A DNA stretch of 64,000 nucleotides from Arsenophonus apicola (GCF_020268605.1 NZ_CP084222.1:1736001-1800000), one strand, 5' to 3'; shown: positions 9,293 through 19,296, counted from the stretch's first letter. A program made the numbers and translations. Notes: generated by a model from the sequence alone, not told the origin.

Positions 9293-9895
9293 TTATTCGG
9301 TTAGATAAGTGCGTATTTCAGCCTCACCAACAGGATAACCCCAAGGACCCCAATTCCAATAATAAGGCGAATTAGGATAATTTGGATACCATGGCGATCC
9401 ATATCCCCAACCTGAAGGTGGTAATACAACTGATTGCATTTGATTCCAGCGTTGATAACCTGATACTGCAATTTTGACATACTGATAGGAAACTAAATCA
9501 ATTTTTCCAGCTTCAATGCCAGTAATAGTTCCAACGACCGTAATATAGCGCCCGTTAAAATCGGATGGCTCTAAAAAACGACCGATATATGCATATATAC
9601 GTCCAACCGATGGTGTATTTAATCTTGGTGCCGCGTCATATTTACTCAATGGCATTACTGCAATCTCAAGCCGAGTTTGGTTGTTACTATTTAAAACTGA
9701 GATCACCTTACCGCCAAAGCGCCCTTCTTGACCAATATAAAGCTCAGGAGCCTCGCGCACTGCTGATAAATTTTCAACTGGTGTTTGCGTGCTTCCTTTA
9801 ATTGAAGCAGGAATTGATACACACCCAGTTAATAAAACAACACCAGCCAACAGAGCAACCTTTGTGGCAACCTGGTAGTTTAACTTTATTTTCAT
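9293..9895 (-). CDS. Slp family outer-membrane lipoprotein (YeaY-like)
   Basis: The ATG at 9895 follows AGAGGTGG and begins MKIKLNYQVATKVALLAG, then a lipobox LLTGC, so cleavage before the cysteine at about residue 25 is expected. The longer frame reaching 10000 runs into tsaB and is not used. The body matches the Slp/YeaY family: IGQEGRFGGKVISV, then GRIYAYIGRFLEPSDFNGRY and VVGTITGIEAGKI. The C-terminus is rich in Tyr/Trp/Pro. Slp proteins are starvation-inducible outer-membrane lipoproteins of unclear function. It lies between tsaB and fadD exactly where E. coli has yeaY. Confidence 0.9.
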   Translation of the reverse strand: MKIKLNYQVATKVALLAGVVLLTGCVSIPASIKGSTQTPVENLSAVREAPELYIGQEGRFGGKVISVLNSNNQTRLEIAVMPLSKYDAAPRLNTPSVGRIYAYIGRFLEPSDFNGRYITVVGTITGIEAGKIDLVSYQYVKIAVSGYQRWNQMQSVVLPPSGWGYGSPWYPNYPNSPYYWNWGPWGYPVGEAEIRTYLTE

Positions 9896-9935
9896 AAACC
9901 ACCTCTTAAAACGGCATAATAATTTAAAACAACTA

Positions 9936-10631
9936 TCAACGACCGGGTAACTTTTTCCAACTAACTTCATTACGTAAATAAACCGGCTGGGCTTCTTCAA
10001 CCTGAACTGTTTTACCTTTTTGCCACGCTTGTAAGGCTAAAAGCAACATATCTTGCGCATCAGGTAAACAAATACCACTTTCCAATATATTTAAATTTGT
10101 CATTCTTAATATAGGATAGGCTGACCAACCTGTCCCGGCAATAGCCCACTGCCCACTTAAGCTATTTATTTTGGCTAAAAACTGTTCTGGTTTTAGTACC
10201 GCTTCCGTCTCTTCGCCTTGCCAATCACCATCTGGTTTAAGTTCATAGCAAGCAGAATAAATTTCTCCCATTCTTGCATCTATCGCTACCAATACTTTTT
10301 TTGCCCCTGATTGACGATAAGCGCCTTGCGCCATAGTTAATAAAGAAGAAATACCTACCATAGGCAAATCAGCCCCAAAGGCCAAACCCTGAGCAATACC
10401 TACCGCAATCCGGACACCGGTAAAACTACCTGGCCCACGGCCAAAAGCTAAAACATCGATATCTCGTAAATCCAGATGTGCATCAATGAGACACTGTTCT
10501 ACCATTGGCAATATTTTTCTGGTGTGTTCCCGCGGTGAAACGGCAAATTGAGTAAAAATTTCACCATCGTTCCACAGTGCGACAGAACACGCTTCAGTGG
10601 CCGTATCAATCGCTAATATATGGGTTGCCAT
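9936..10631 (-). CDS. tsaB: tRNA N6-threonylcarbamoyladenosine biosynthesis protein TsaB
   Basis: 231 residues, ASKHA-fold member (old name yeaZ). With TsaD and TsaE it transfers the threonylcarbamoyl group to A37 of ANN-decoding tRNAs. Visible motifs: MATHILAIDTATEACSVAL at the N-terminus, FGRGPGSFTGVRIAVGIAQG near residue 64, and the downstream IDARMGEIYSACYE. TsaB itself is a scaffold rather than the catalytic kinase-like subunit. The start is an ATG at the expected family N-terminus. Gene order yoaA-tsaB-slp is conserved with E. coli. The gene is essential in most bacteria, consistent with its intact frame. Confidence 0.97.
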   Translation of the reverse strand: MATHILAIDTATEACSVALWNDGEIFTQFAVSPREHTRKILPMVEQCLIDAHLDLRDIDVLAFGRGPGSFTGVRIAVGIAQGLAFGADLPMVGISSLLTMAQGAYRQSGAKKVLVAIDARMGEIYSACYELKPDGDWQGEETEAVLKPEQFLAKINSLSGQWAIAGTGWSAYPILRMTNLNILESGICLPDAQDMLLLALQAWQKGKTVQVEEAQPVYLRNEVSWKKLPGR

Positions 10632-10741
10632 ACTTTATATCCTGGCTATTTTCATGACTAAATAATTGCTAATACTAACATATTTTGTTGAATAAAATGG
10701 TGTTAGCAAGAAAAAAGCTATATGTTAATGGCACTATTTAT

Positions 10742-12655
10742 TTAATTAGTTGATGGCGCTTTTGCTAAAAAGTTAATTGCCGCTTGCAAACTACGCGTTC
10801 TAGGCGAGGGTGGTAAACTATTCAAAAAAATTTCACCATAAGGTCGCGATACTAATCGGTTATCACAAATAATAATCACTCCAGAATCATTAACATCACG
10901 TACTAGCCGGCCAATCCCTTGCTTTAAATTAAGCACCGCATCAGGTAATTGAACATCATAAAACGCATTGCCACCATGTAGTTGACAATCTTGCATACGC
11001 GCTCGCAATAATGGTTCATCTGGCGATGTGAAGGGTAATCTATCGATAATGACACAAGAGAGAGCGTCACCTTTAACATCAACCCCTTGCCAAAAACTGT
11101 TGGTGGCTATCAACAATGCATTACCTGCTGCGGTAAATTGGGTCAACAATCGGGCTTTACTGGTCTCTCCCTGCATCAAAACAGGTAAGCTCAAACATTC
11201 ACGAAACATGGCTGTTAATTCACGCATCATGTTAAGTGAAGTACATAAAAAGAAACAACGCCCTTGATTATGCTCAATAACTGGCTTTAGCATAACAACT
11301 AATTGCTCAGCAAAGTCAGCCTGATTAATATCTGGCAAATAACGCGGCACACAAAGTAATGTTTGGCTCTGATAGTCAAATGGACTCGGTAAGATTAAAC
11401 TATTGGCTTTTTCCAATCCTAAACGTTGGCTAAAATAGCTTAATTTATCACTGACTGCTAGTGTAGCAGAAGTAAAGATCCAGCTCCCTTTTTCCGTCGT
11501 TATCATGTCATGAAATTTATCCGCCACCGTTAAGGGGGTCAATGCTAATAAAAAATGACGGCCAAAACTTTCAAACCAATAACTAAAGCCGGGGATAGTT
11601 GTCTCTTTTAACCGATTTAAACGATTACGATAAGTTGTGGTTCGATCAAAAATAGCATCTAAAGCGGCAGAACGACCCAGCGACAGTTTTATCACTTCGT
11701 AGCTAAATTCCAACGCATCCTCAAGACGCTGCAACGCACTACTAACTGACTGTTGATTAAGTAATTGTTGTAAATCACCCCTAAATCCATTTTCACCTAA
11801 TGTTAATCGAAAATCTAAAGTAGCCTGGCTAATACTATCAGCGCACTTTTGTAATTGTATCTGATCACGAATTTCCGTTCGATAAACTAGGATAATATCA
11901 CGAGCAAGTTCAAATAATTGGCGGCTGCTAAGCTGTTGGCCAAAATATTGACTGGCAATATCAGGGATCTGATGCGCCTCATCAAAAATAATTACCTCTG
12001 ATGTCGGAATTAACTCACCAAATCCAGTATCTTTTACGACCTTGTCCGCCATAAATAGATGATGATTAATAACCACCACATCGGCTTCTAACGCTTTTTT
12101 GCGTGACTTAAGTACAAAACAACGCTGATAATAGGGGCAATGGCTACCGATACAGTTATCATTAGTGCTGGTTACCAATGGCCAAACAGCGCTGTCCTCT
12201 GCTACCTGATGACAATTACTTATATCACCATCCTCAGTTTCTATTGCCCAACGACGTAGGCGTACAATCTCTGCAATCATTTCAGCAGCAAGTTGTTCTC
12301 CTGCTAATGTTTGCTGTTCAAGCCGCTCTAAACACAAATAATTAGCACGCCCTTTTAATAAAGCAACATGACCTGAGTAGGCTAAAGCAGCTTTAATAAT
12401 CGGTAAATCACGATAATAAAGTTGATCCTGGAGAGTTTTTGAACCGGTTGAGATCACAACTTTTTTATTAGAACGTAAGGCCGGTACTAAATAAGCATAA
12501 GTTTTACCCGTTCCTGTACCTGCTTCAACCACAAGCGCCTGTTGAGATTGAATTGCCGTCGTAATAGCACGAGCCATTTCAATTTGCGCATCACGTGGTC
12601 GAAAGCCAGGTATGACATCAAACAGTGGGCCTTTAATAGAAAAATCGTCTAACAC
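10742..12655 (-). CDS. yoaA: DinG-family Fe-S helicase YoaA
   Basis: 637 residues, an XPD/DinG-type 5'-3' DNA helicase. Walker A: VEAGTGTGKTYAYL near residue 41. Four cysteines for the Fe-S cluster lie between motifs I and II (Cys in ANYLCLERL, then C-x5-C-x5-C in CIGSHCPYYQRC). The DEAH box is IIFDEAHQIPD. Motif VI is QGIGRLVRD near the C-terminus. E. coli YoaA partners with the Pol III chi subunit HolC in DNA-damage tolerance. It is divergent from yoaB; the roughly 170 bp between them should hold both promoters. Confidence 0.96.
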   Translation of the reverse strand: MLDDFSIKGPLFDVIPGFRPRDAQIEMARAITTAIQSQQALVVEAGTGTGKTYAYLVPALRSNKKVVISTGSKTLQDQLYYRDLPIIKAALAYSGHVALLKGRANYLCLERLEQQTLAGEQLAAEMIAEIVRLRRWAIETEDGDISNCHQVAEDSAVWPLVTSTNDNCIGSHCPYYQRCFVLKSRKKALEADVVVINHHLFMADKVVKDTGFGELIPTSEVIIFDEAHQIPDIASQYFGQQLSSRQLFELARDIILVYRTEIRDQIQLQKCADSISQATLDFRLTLGENGFRGDLQQLLNQQSVSSALQRLEDALEFSYEVIKLSLGRSAALDAIFDRTTTYRNRLNRLKETTIPGFSYWFESFGRHFLLALTPLTVADKFHDMITTEKGSWIFTSATLAVSDKLSYFSQRLGLEKANSLILPSPFDYQSQTLLCVPRYLPDINQADFAEQLVVMLKPVIEHNQGRCFFLCTSLNMMRELTAMFRECLSLPVLMQGETSKARLLTQFTAAGNALLIATNSFWQGVDVKGDALSCVIIDRLPFTSPDEPLLRARMQDCQLHGGNAFYDVQLPDAVLNLKQGIGRLVRDVNDSGVIIICDNRLVSRPYGEIFLNSLPPSPRTRSLQAAINFLAKAPSTN

Positions 12656-12828
12656 TTTAATCTCATTATTTAAATTAGCTAAAATATTTTACTGATGGCT
12701 AGGTTAGTGGTAATAAAAGCCCACTTAGCACTCTTCATTATTAAATAAATAAACGCATACCATGACAAAAAATAGATTTTAGTAGACAATATAGCAATGA
12801 CTTTATGTTTAAAAAATCAGGAACAATG

Positions 12829-13179
12829 ATGTCTATTCAATATATTGATCCAGAAAATCGCTGGTCAGAAGCTACTCTATTTAACAATATCCTCTATTAC
12901 ACTAGTGTTCCTGAAAATCTTGAGGGTGATATTCTTCAGCAAACAACCAGTGCTTTGCAGGCTATCGATAACATTTTAACCCGCGTCGGTTCAAATAAAA
13001 GCAATATCCTTGATGCAACTATCTTTCTCGCTGATAAAGCTGATTTGGCTGGCATGAACCAAGTCTGGGATAGCTGGGTTGTACCGGGTAAAGCGCCTGT
13101 TCGCTGTACAGTGCAAGCTATTTTAATGAATCCTAAATATAAAATTGAAATCAAAATTGTTGCCGCAATCGCGGACTAA
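12829..13179 (+). CDS. yoaB: RidA/YjgF-family protein YoaB
   Basis: The family start is M-S-I-Q-Y-I-D, the ATG at 12829, which has AGGA 6 nt upstream; the frame extends to 12805 and an adjacent ATG at 12826 is possible. About 116 residues. Conserved RidA-type features are NILYYTSVPEN, SNKSNILDATIFLADK and the substrate-pocket arginine in APVRCTVQA, ending with KYKIEIKIVAA. RidA relatives hydrolyse reactive imines or enamines; the YoaB branch is not functionally assigned. It pairs with yoaA as in E. coli. Confidence 0.94.
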   Translation: MSIQYIDPENRWSEATLFNNILYYTSVPENLEGDILQQTTSALQAIDNILTRVGSNKSNILDATIFLADKADLAGMNQVWDSWVVPGKAPVRCTVQAILMNPKYKIEIKIVAAIAD

Positions 13180-13199
13180 TAATTTTAAAAGCATTTAAT

Positions 13200-13219
13200 A
13201 GAGCCGGCAAGCCGGCTCT
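13200..13219 (+). terminator. Terminator-like hairpin after yoaB
   Basis: An 8-bp GC-rich stem AGAGCCGG / CCGGCTCT with a CAAG loop, followed on the plus strand by GTTTGCTTG. It is 20 bp past the yoaB stop. The U-tract is weak, so efficiency is uncertain. Confidence 0.7.
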
Positions 13220-13347
13220 GTTTGCTTGATAAAGATAAACCATCATGTTGTTAAATAGAGAAATAATTTTATCTTAGTTATGTTGATAAACAATAGAGTG
13301 AACAAGTTGCTAATAACCGACTTTTGCGCCTATAACAAATAAGCGCT

Positions 13348-15008
13348 CTATTGATGTAAGATAAAGTCAGTGAGAGGATTAATATAACCATAAACATCAA
13401 TAGCGAAATCAGCTATATCATCATTATTTACAGTGAGTAGCACCCTACTCCATTGACTGCTAGGTTCGTAAGTGATTTTTATTTGTCCTGGTTGGCCGTT
13501 AAATTCATTAACAAAAGTAAGGGAACTTTGACCATTAGAGTTATCATACAACTTTTTATTCAGATAAGACAGGTCAATTTTATCTTCTCCTGTTTGAAAA
13601 TCCATGATCCTATCAGATCCACTCAAGGTTGAATCTTCAAACGACAGATAAACAAAAGTATTTCTTTCTGCTGGGCCAGTTCTCAATGGTGAGGAATGCG
13701 TTTGCTGGTCACTATTTTCTACCTTATCAGTATAATAACTGTAAAACGAAGACGGATTGGCAGAACGATTATTCGTTGCTATCATCTGCCTTACTGTTTC
13801 ATCTCTACCCCAAAGTATGTCTTGCCCTAAACCGCCATAAATAATATCTTCGCCAGCACCACCTTTAATTATATTATCGACACTATTACCAATTATAGTG
13901 TCTTGCCCATAACCACCGAGCGCGTTTTCAATAACCGTATTTTTAGCGATTGAGACATTCTTTATCCATCCACCCACATTTGAAAATGTACCCGAATTTA
14001 AATTAATAAGTTGCTGATGAGAGTAACCAGAAAAATCTAATGTATCATTACCACCTGCGTCCCATACCGAGAAAATACAACCGATACGTGGGTCGCTAAT
14101 TGTGTACCAATCTTTATTGGTAGTTGAATTGAAGCCATAGACATCATCGCCAGTTCGTGTACGCATATTCGCGCCATACAGCGCTTGAGCCGCAGCAATA
14201 TCATCGATAAGCGGCGCCGAAGCATAAGAACCATAAAAATAACCTCCAGTATTGTTTTCTGGCCAGTAACTCATGACACTAAATTGACGACTATCTTCTT
14301 CATATGGCGCGTTGTTTGCATAACCAAACTCTTCTTGGGCATTGGCATTCCAGCCAAGTGTCTGGGTTTGCTGATTAATTGATGCTGCATTGTAGTCACC
14401 CGGGTGGGAAAGCCCTATTGCATGACCTATTTCATGTACAAGTACTAATCTACCGTAATTTCCCGGATAAGGAGCTAAATTTTCATGATTTTGCGCATTA
14501 AACCAGCATTGCCCTGCAAGTGGCCCACTATCAGGTAAATAAGCAAATGCCTGACCTTTAATGCTGTGAAAATTACCAAAATTAATATTTGTTGTTTGCG
14601 TGGCATCTTCAGTAAAAGTGATATTAGCCACATCAGCCCAGCTATCCAGTGCAATTTTGCCTGCAACTGCTGGTATTCTGTTAGTTGGTAGTAAGCATTA
14701 TAATACTCATGCCATCGGCTAAAAGAATAAGTAACCGCTGCGGCTTGCCCAATCTGATGCTCACTATTCCAGGTAGCATGTTGACGTATTATTTGTTGAG
14801 CGGCTTGATCGATATCATAAGAATCTTTCCACTTTTTGATTTTATCTTTGCCACGTATATTTTCACGCAAAGCATTATTTACCCATTGCGATAGATCTGA
14901 GACTTGAAAAGGTGGTAGGGATTGAGATGATGATGATGATGATGATGATGATATTAATACAGTCCCATTCTGTTTAAAATAGGTATGTGCCCCTTGGATT
15001 ACCGTCAT
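13348..15008 (-). pseudogene. Serralysin-type RTX zinc metalloprotease, split by one frameshift
   Basis: Secreted M10B protease read in two frames. The N-terminal part (from the ATG at 15008, with a G-rich ribosome-binding site 6 nt upstream) ends in the wrong register after QLQAK. Restoring one A in the run at 14655-14658 (T4 on the plus strand) continues it as IALDSWADVANITF into the main frame. That frame carries HEIGHAIGLSHP (zinc ligands and catalytic Glu), the Met-turn SVMSYW, RTX repeats such as GGAGEDIIYGGLGQD, and a C-terminus ending TDFILHQ like type I secretion signals. No ABC exporter is nearby. It could be a true null allele, a slippage-rescued gene or an assembly error. Confidence 0.85.
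14926..14952. repeat. GAT trinucleotide microsatellite (9 units)
   Basis: Nine perfect tandem GAT units on the plus strand, read as a poly-serine tract near residue 20 of the serralysin. Unit loss or gain keeps the frame. Confidence 0.95.
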
Positions 15009-15317
15009 AATCATCCCCCCTTCAATAAATATTGAAAAAATAAATTATTTATTAAATTTATGCTTATTTTTTTATTTTTTCCAATTTTAGTTATATTTTC
15101 TCGATTTGTTGTAGGGTTGACGGCAAATTAATTCCTAACAACACATTGTTTTGCCGTTGACAATTACGACACTCAGGGAACAATTTAATATCAAATAACA
15201 TAGTGACGGTACTAAGTAAATCAGCGACCTTTATTGTCAATGAACACCATATAAAGGTAGCTATTTTGATATATCATTACTCATTATTGCTCTGTATCAA
15301 GTCATCATCCCACCTCC
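15009..15317. other. AT-rich spacer between serralysin and LPMO genes
   Basis: No ORF, RNA or convincing terminator seen. It must contain the serralysin promoter, and the end nearest 15317 has only a weak CCTCA/TGAGG stem overlapping the LPMO stop. Confidence 0.5.
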
Positions 15318-17504
15318 TCACATAGAGTAATGAGGCAGGATATCTATTTCATTATCATCTAAAGTAAGAACAGAATTATTAGCCGTAGCCGGTGCAACAG
15401 TTGGTGTTGTATTCGCTAAGGTATTCAACGACGTATTCGAACCCGAATTCAGTGTGGTGTTCGAACCGGTATTCAGTGTGGTATTAGAACCGGTATTCAG
15501 TGTGGTATTCGAACCGGTACTCAGTGTGGTATTCGAACCAGTACTCAATGTGGTATTCGAACTAATTGTTAGTGTAGTATTTGAACTAGTTGTTAGTGGG
15601 ATAACTGTTTCAGTTGGTTGACTAGCTGTCGTTACTGTCGGCTGTGTAACTACCGATCCGGTTGACGGTTTGGTGCCAGTTACTGCCGTATCCGTGATAA
15701 CCGGCTCATCCGGTTGATTGGCTGTCGTTACGGTTGGTTGCATGACTACCGATCCGGTTGCCGGCTTGGTGCCAGTTACTGTCGTATCCGCCACAACCGG
15801 TTCACCCGGTTGATTGGCTGTCGTTACGGTTGGTTGCGTGACCACCAATCCGGTTGCCGGCTTGGTGCCAGTTACTGCCGTATCCGTGATAACCGGCTCA
15901 TCCGGTTGATTGGCTGTCGTTACGGTTGGTTGCGTGATCACGGATTTGGTTGGCGACTTGGTGCCAGTTACTGTCGTATCCGCCACAACCGGTTCACCCG
16001 GTTGATTGGCTGTCGTTATGGTTGGTTGCGTGACCACCGATCCGGTTGCCGGCTTGGTGCCAGTTACTGCCGTATCCGTGATAACCGGCTCATCCGGTTG
16101 ATTGGCTGTCGTTACGGTTGGTTGCGTGACCACCGATCCGGTTGCCGGCTTGGTGCCAGTTACTGCCGTATCCGCCTCAACCGGTTCACCCGGTTGATTG
16201 GCTGTCGTTACAGTTGGTTGCGTGACTACCGATCCGGTTGCCGGCTTGGTGCCGATTACTGCCGTGTCCGCCACAACCGGTTCACCCGGTTGATTGGCTG
16301 TCGTTACAGTTGGTTGCGTGACTACCGATCCGGTTGCCGGCTTGGTGCCGATTACTGCCGTGTCCGCCACAACCGGTTCACCCGGTTGATTGGCTGTCGT
16401 TACAGTTGGTTGCGTGACTACCAATCCGGTTGCCGGCTTGGTGCCGATTACTGCCGTGTCCGCCACAACCGGTTCACCCGGTTGATTGGCTGTCGTTACA
16501 GTTGGTTGCGTGACTACCGATCCGGTTGACGGTTTCGTTACGGTTACTGTCGTATCCGCCACAACCGGTTCACCCGGTTGATTAGTTGTCGTTACAGTTG
16601 GTTGCGTGACCACCGATCCGGTTGTCGGTTTCGTTACGGTTACTGCCGTATCCGCCACAACCGGTTCACCCGGTTGATTGGCTGTCGCTACGGTCGGTTG
16701 GGTGACTACTGATCCGGTTGGCGACTTGGTGCCAGTTACTGTCGTATCCGCCACAACCGGCTCATCCGGTTGATTGGCTGTCGTTACGGTTGGTTGCGTG
16801 ATCACGGATTTGGTTGGCGACTTGGTGCCAGTTACTGTCGTATCCGCCACAACCGGTTCACCTGGTTGACTGGTTGTCGTTACAGTTGGTTCTTTAATAT
16901 CTGGTTCGGTAGGTTGCTTCTTATCATTATCAGGAAAAATCGCATCTATCACTTGATAGAAACTATTACGCGTATCAGCAATCTGCCAAACACCATAAAT
17001 GATATGATAACCAATACGATCAACAGGCACTTTACAAATTATGCTAACGTCTGCTTTGGGTATTGCGCCACCATCATATTGGGTACAGAAAGGTTTTAAA
17101 TCAAATGCCGCACGGGCCAATGGTACATTAGGATCCCAACCATTCTTGGTAAGATAAAAACGCCAATTAGCTGTACTGTGTCGAGCGTTAAGATGCCAAG
17201 AAAAAATATTGTCTCCCACTTGCATTTGAGTTTTATGCCATCTGTTTTCACCCGCTTCATCTAGTTTACCAAATCGTTTAATACCCCCACTGGCTAATTT
17301 ACCATCCTGTGGGAAATCCTTATCAGGAAATCCGGAGCGTTGTTCTACACTATGCGGTTCATATTTTATATCACCACATGTTTTATTTATTCCCTGTGCG
17401 CATTTATATGCTCGGCTTGCCGGCGATTTTATATAGCCATGAGCCCATAGACTTGAAGATACAGTTAATATAAAGCTCATGATAAAAAAATTTTTTAATT
17501 TCAT
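15318..17504 (-). CDS. AA10 lytic polysaccharide monooxygenase with long Thr/Pro-rich repeat tail
   Basis: 728 residues. The signal peptide ends SSSLWA, leaving His22 as the mature N-terminus (HGYIKSPASRAYKC), the first ligand of the copper histidine brace. The second is His109 in WHLNARHSTANWRFYLTK; the axial Phe context NSFYQVIDA is also present. The catalytic domain (about residues 22-195) matches chitin-active CBP21-like enzymes. Then come thirteen 32-residue repeats (variants of TTANQPGEPVVADT) and a short repeat block with unit SNTTLNTG, ending LTLDDNEIDILPHYSM. No chitin-binding domain is present; the tail may act as an extended linker or adhesin stalk. The frame stays open through all repeats. 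Confidence 0.92.
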   Translation of the reverse strand: MKLKNFFIMSFILTVSSSLWAHGYIKSPASRAYKCAQGINKTCGDIKYEPHSVEQRSGFPDKDFPQDGKLASGGIKRFGKLDEAGENRWHKTQMQVGDNIFSWHLNARHSTANWRFYLTKNGWDPNVPLARAAFDLKPFCTQYDGGAIPKADVSIICKVPVDRIGYHIIYGVWQIADTRNSFYQVIDAIFPDNDKKQPTEPDIKEPTVTTTSQPGEPVVADTTVTGTKSPTKSVITQPTVTTANQPDEPVVADTTVTGTKSPTGSVVTQPTVATANQPGEPVVADTAVTVTKPTTGSVVTQPTVTTTNQPGEPVVADTTVTVTKPSTGSVVTQPTVTTANQPGEPVVADTAVIGTKPATGLVVTQPTVTTANQPGEPVVADTAVIGTKPATGSVVTQPTVTTANQPGEPVVADTAVIGTKPATGSVVTQPTVTTANQPGEPVEADTAVTGTKPATGSVVTQPTVTTANQPDEPVITDTAVTGTKPATGSVVTQPTITTANQPGEPVVADTTVTGTKSPTKSVITQPTVTTANQPDEPVITDTAVTGTKPATGLVVTQPTVTTANQPGEPVVADTTVTGTKPATGSVVMQPTVTTANQPDEPVITDTAVTGTKPSTGSVVTQPTVTTASQPTETVIPLTTSSNTTLTISSNTTLSTGSNTTLSTGSNTTLNTGSNTTLNTGSNTTLNSGSNTSLNTLANTTPTVAPATANNSVLTLDDNEIDILPHYSM
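15431..15598. repeat. 24-bp tandem repeat array (8-aa unit) in LPMO tail
   Basis: About seven degenerate copies of a 24-bp unit encoding variants of GSNTTLNT. Boundaries are approximate because the edge copies are diverged. Confidence 0.85.
15610..16885. repeat. 96-bp tandem repeat array (32-aa unit) in LPMO tail
   Basis: Thirteen full copies plus a diverged partial copy at the C-terminal side. Identical landmarks recur every 96 bp, for example at 16285 and 16381. Adjacent copies differ at a few positions (GEP/DEP, VVAD/VITD, PATGS/SPTKS), and non-adjacent copies share variants, suggesting repeated duplication and gene conversion. Confidence 0.95.
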
Positions 17505-18019
17505 ATGTTTTCCTATTTAAACATTAAATTATTTTTATATATTAATTAATAAATTTTTTTACCAAAAATATTATCATTAACATATTGGCTTTAAGGTTTT
17601 TAAAAGAAATCCCCATAAAATTCACAACAAAAAAATTATTAATCCGTCATAAAATTCCCATCCAAAAATTTTATTTATTTTATAGAATAATTTTTTCATT
17701 TAATCATATTATAGCCTAATTATTTTAATTGGTGTCATAACACTATTTCCTCGAATAAAATATTCGCTGGCAATCAATTTATTATTGGACAATTGTTATT
17801 CTCATGATGACAAATATTTTTTATAATCTTCAATTATTTTTTAATTCAAACTTAGTAATAAAAAATATTTTTTGCCATAACAATTGGTGATTATATAAAG
17901 TTAGCGGTATAGCTGATTTATTGTATTAAATGAATATGGAATAGGGAGCATCACTGATATAATTTATAAAAATGACAAATAAAATAAAAACCCTGACCAT
18001 TATAATAAATTTATACTTT
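17505..18019. other. Very AT-rich intergenic DNA upstream of the LPMO gene
   Basis: About 515 bp with no supportable ORF. It should include the LPMO promoter on the minus strand. The right edge meets the IS200/IS605 element. Confidence 0.5.
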
Positions 18020-18070
18020 TTGACATCCTCCCCCACCTTCACACTTCGTGACTCAGGAGGGGGATTCCCG

Positions 18071-19296
18071 TTAGTCGGAGACTATCTGATCGCTCAGAAG
18101 CCTGGTTCCTGCTGCTGACGGCATTACTGCACCGTTCACTTCACAGGCTAACACGGCATGTCCTGCCGCTAAAATGTTACGAGCTCCGTTGATATCTGCG
18201 TTCTCTGTATACCCGCACTCAAGGCACTCGAATCTACTTTGTGATTGACGATTTTCTTTCGCTGTATGACCACAACATGCACACCGTTGACTTGTATATG
18301 CCGGAGGCACAGCTAATACCTGACCACCGCGCCATAGCTGCTTGTACTCAAGCTGACGGCGCATTTCATACCAACCCTGATCCAGTATCGAACGGTTAAG
18401 TCCTGATTTTGCCCTGACATTCCGTCCGTGCTGCTCTTGTGTACCTTTTGCCGATTTCGACATGTTACTGACCTTTAAGTCCTCAATGACGATCATCGCG
18501 TGGTTTTTGCTGATTTCACTGGTGACTTTGTGAAGGTAGTCTTTGCGGATATTGGTTATATGCGAGTGGAGACGTTGGATTTTTCGCTTCTGTTTTTCCA
18601 GTTATTGCTGAATTTAACTTTACAGCTTAACTGACGCTGGAATTTCGCCAGCTTTTTTTGGTTGGTTTTAAAACTGTTTACAGGTTCAAACACTGTGCCG
18701 TCTGACAGCGTGGCGAGTCTGGTTACACCTGCATCCAAACCAATCATTGTTGCTGACGAATGAGGCTGAATGTCCATTTCCAGTTCGACCTGAAACGATA
18801 TATACCAGTGTCCCGCATGTTGGCTAACGGTTGCGTTTTTAATCTTACCGTACAGCTTTTGCGACTGCCGGAACTTTACCCATACCAAACCTGACGGTAA
18901 TCTCACTCTGCCATTATCGAGCTGACAATATTTATCAAAATTAACAAAACGAACTGAATCACGCCCGTCATTTTTTCCTTTTAAATACAGGAGCTTTTGC
19001 TGCCAGTTTTTTATCAAAGCAGCGTTTCCATGCCCCGTGCAGATCTTTGAGTTTCTGCTGAAGATTATCCGTGTAGGCTTCTTGCAAAAGGAATGTTCCG
19101 GCTTTTTTTTCCATTCTGTGAGCATCCGATTTAGTTCAAACGCTGACGGTAGTTTACCGCCGGATTCAATAATGCGTTGCGTCTCTGCTAGCCCGTAATT
19201 CCAGATAAAACGAGCGCATCCGCACAACTGCCGCAAACGTTGCGACTGTTTTTCGGTTGGTTCGAGTCTGAATTTGTAGGCTTTTAGAATTAGCAT
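18071..19296 (-). pseudogene. tnpB: TnpB (IS605 OrfB) nuclease, frame-broken at three places
   Basis: RNA-guided DNA nuclease of the Cas12 ancestor family. The N-terminal frame (18556-19296) has YKFRLEPTEKQ and the first RuvC Asp in IGLDAGVTRLATLSDG. The C-terminal frame (18071-18496) has the RuvC Glu in IVIEDLKVSNM, a zinc ribbon CACCGH...CLECGY and the last Asp in NADINGARNI. The two join by a one-base shift near 18600. A second oddity: about 18972-19093 makes family-like sense only in another register (LQEAYTDNLQQKLKDLHGAW), so two compensating shifts scramble residues about 73-115. Catalytic residues survive, but the protein is probably inactive. Confidence 0.88.

Noticed and set aside
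9896..10000. Upstream extension of the Slp-type lipoprotein into tsaB.
   Set aside because: It would place the lipobox internally; the ATG at 9895 has a strong ribosome-binding site and a proper signal peptide.
15714..16529. Long plus-strand ORF (271 codons) rich in Arg/Cys/Tyr opposite the LPMO gene.
   Set aside because: It is the antisense shadow of the 96-bp repeat, whose period is a multiple of three and so keeps antisense frames open.
15610..16885. Regular 96-bp repeats look superficially like a CRISPR array.
   Set aside because: Units are contiguous coding repeats with no unique spacers, and the frame is open throughout; it is a protein repeat.
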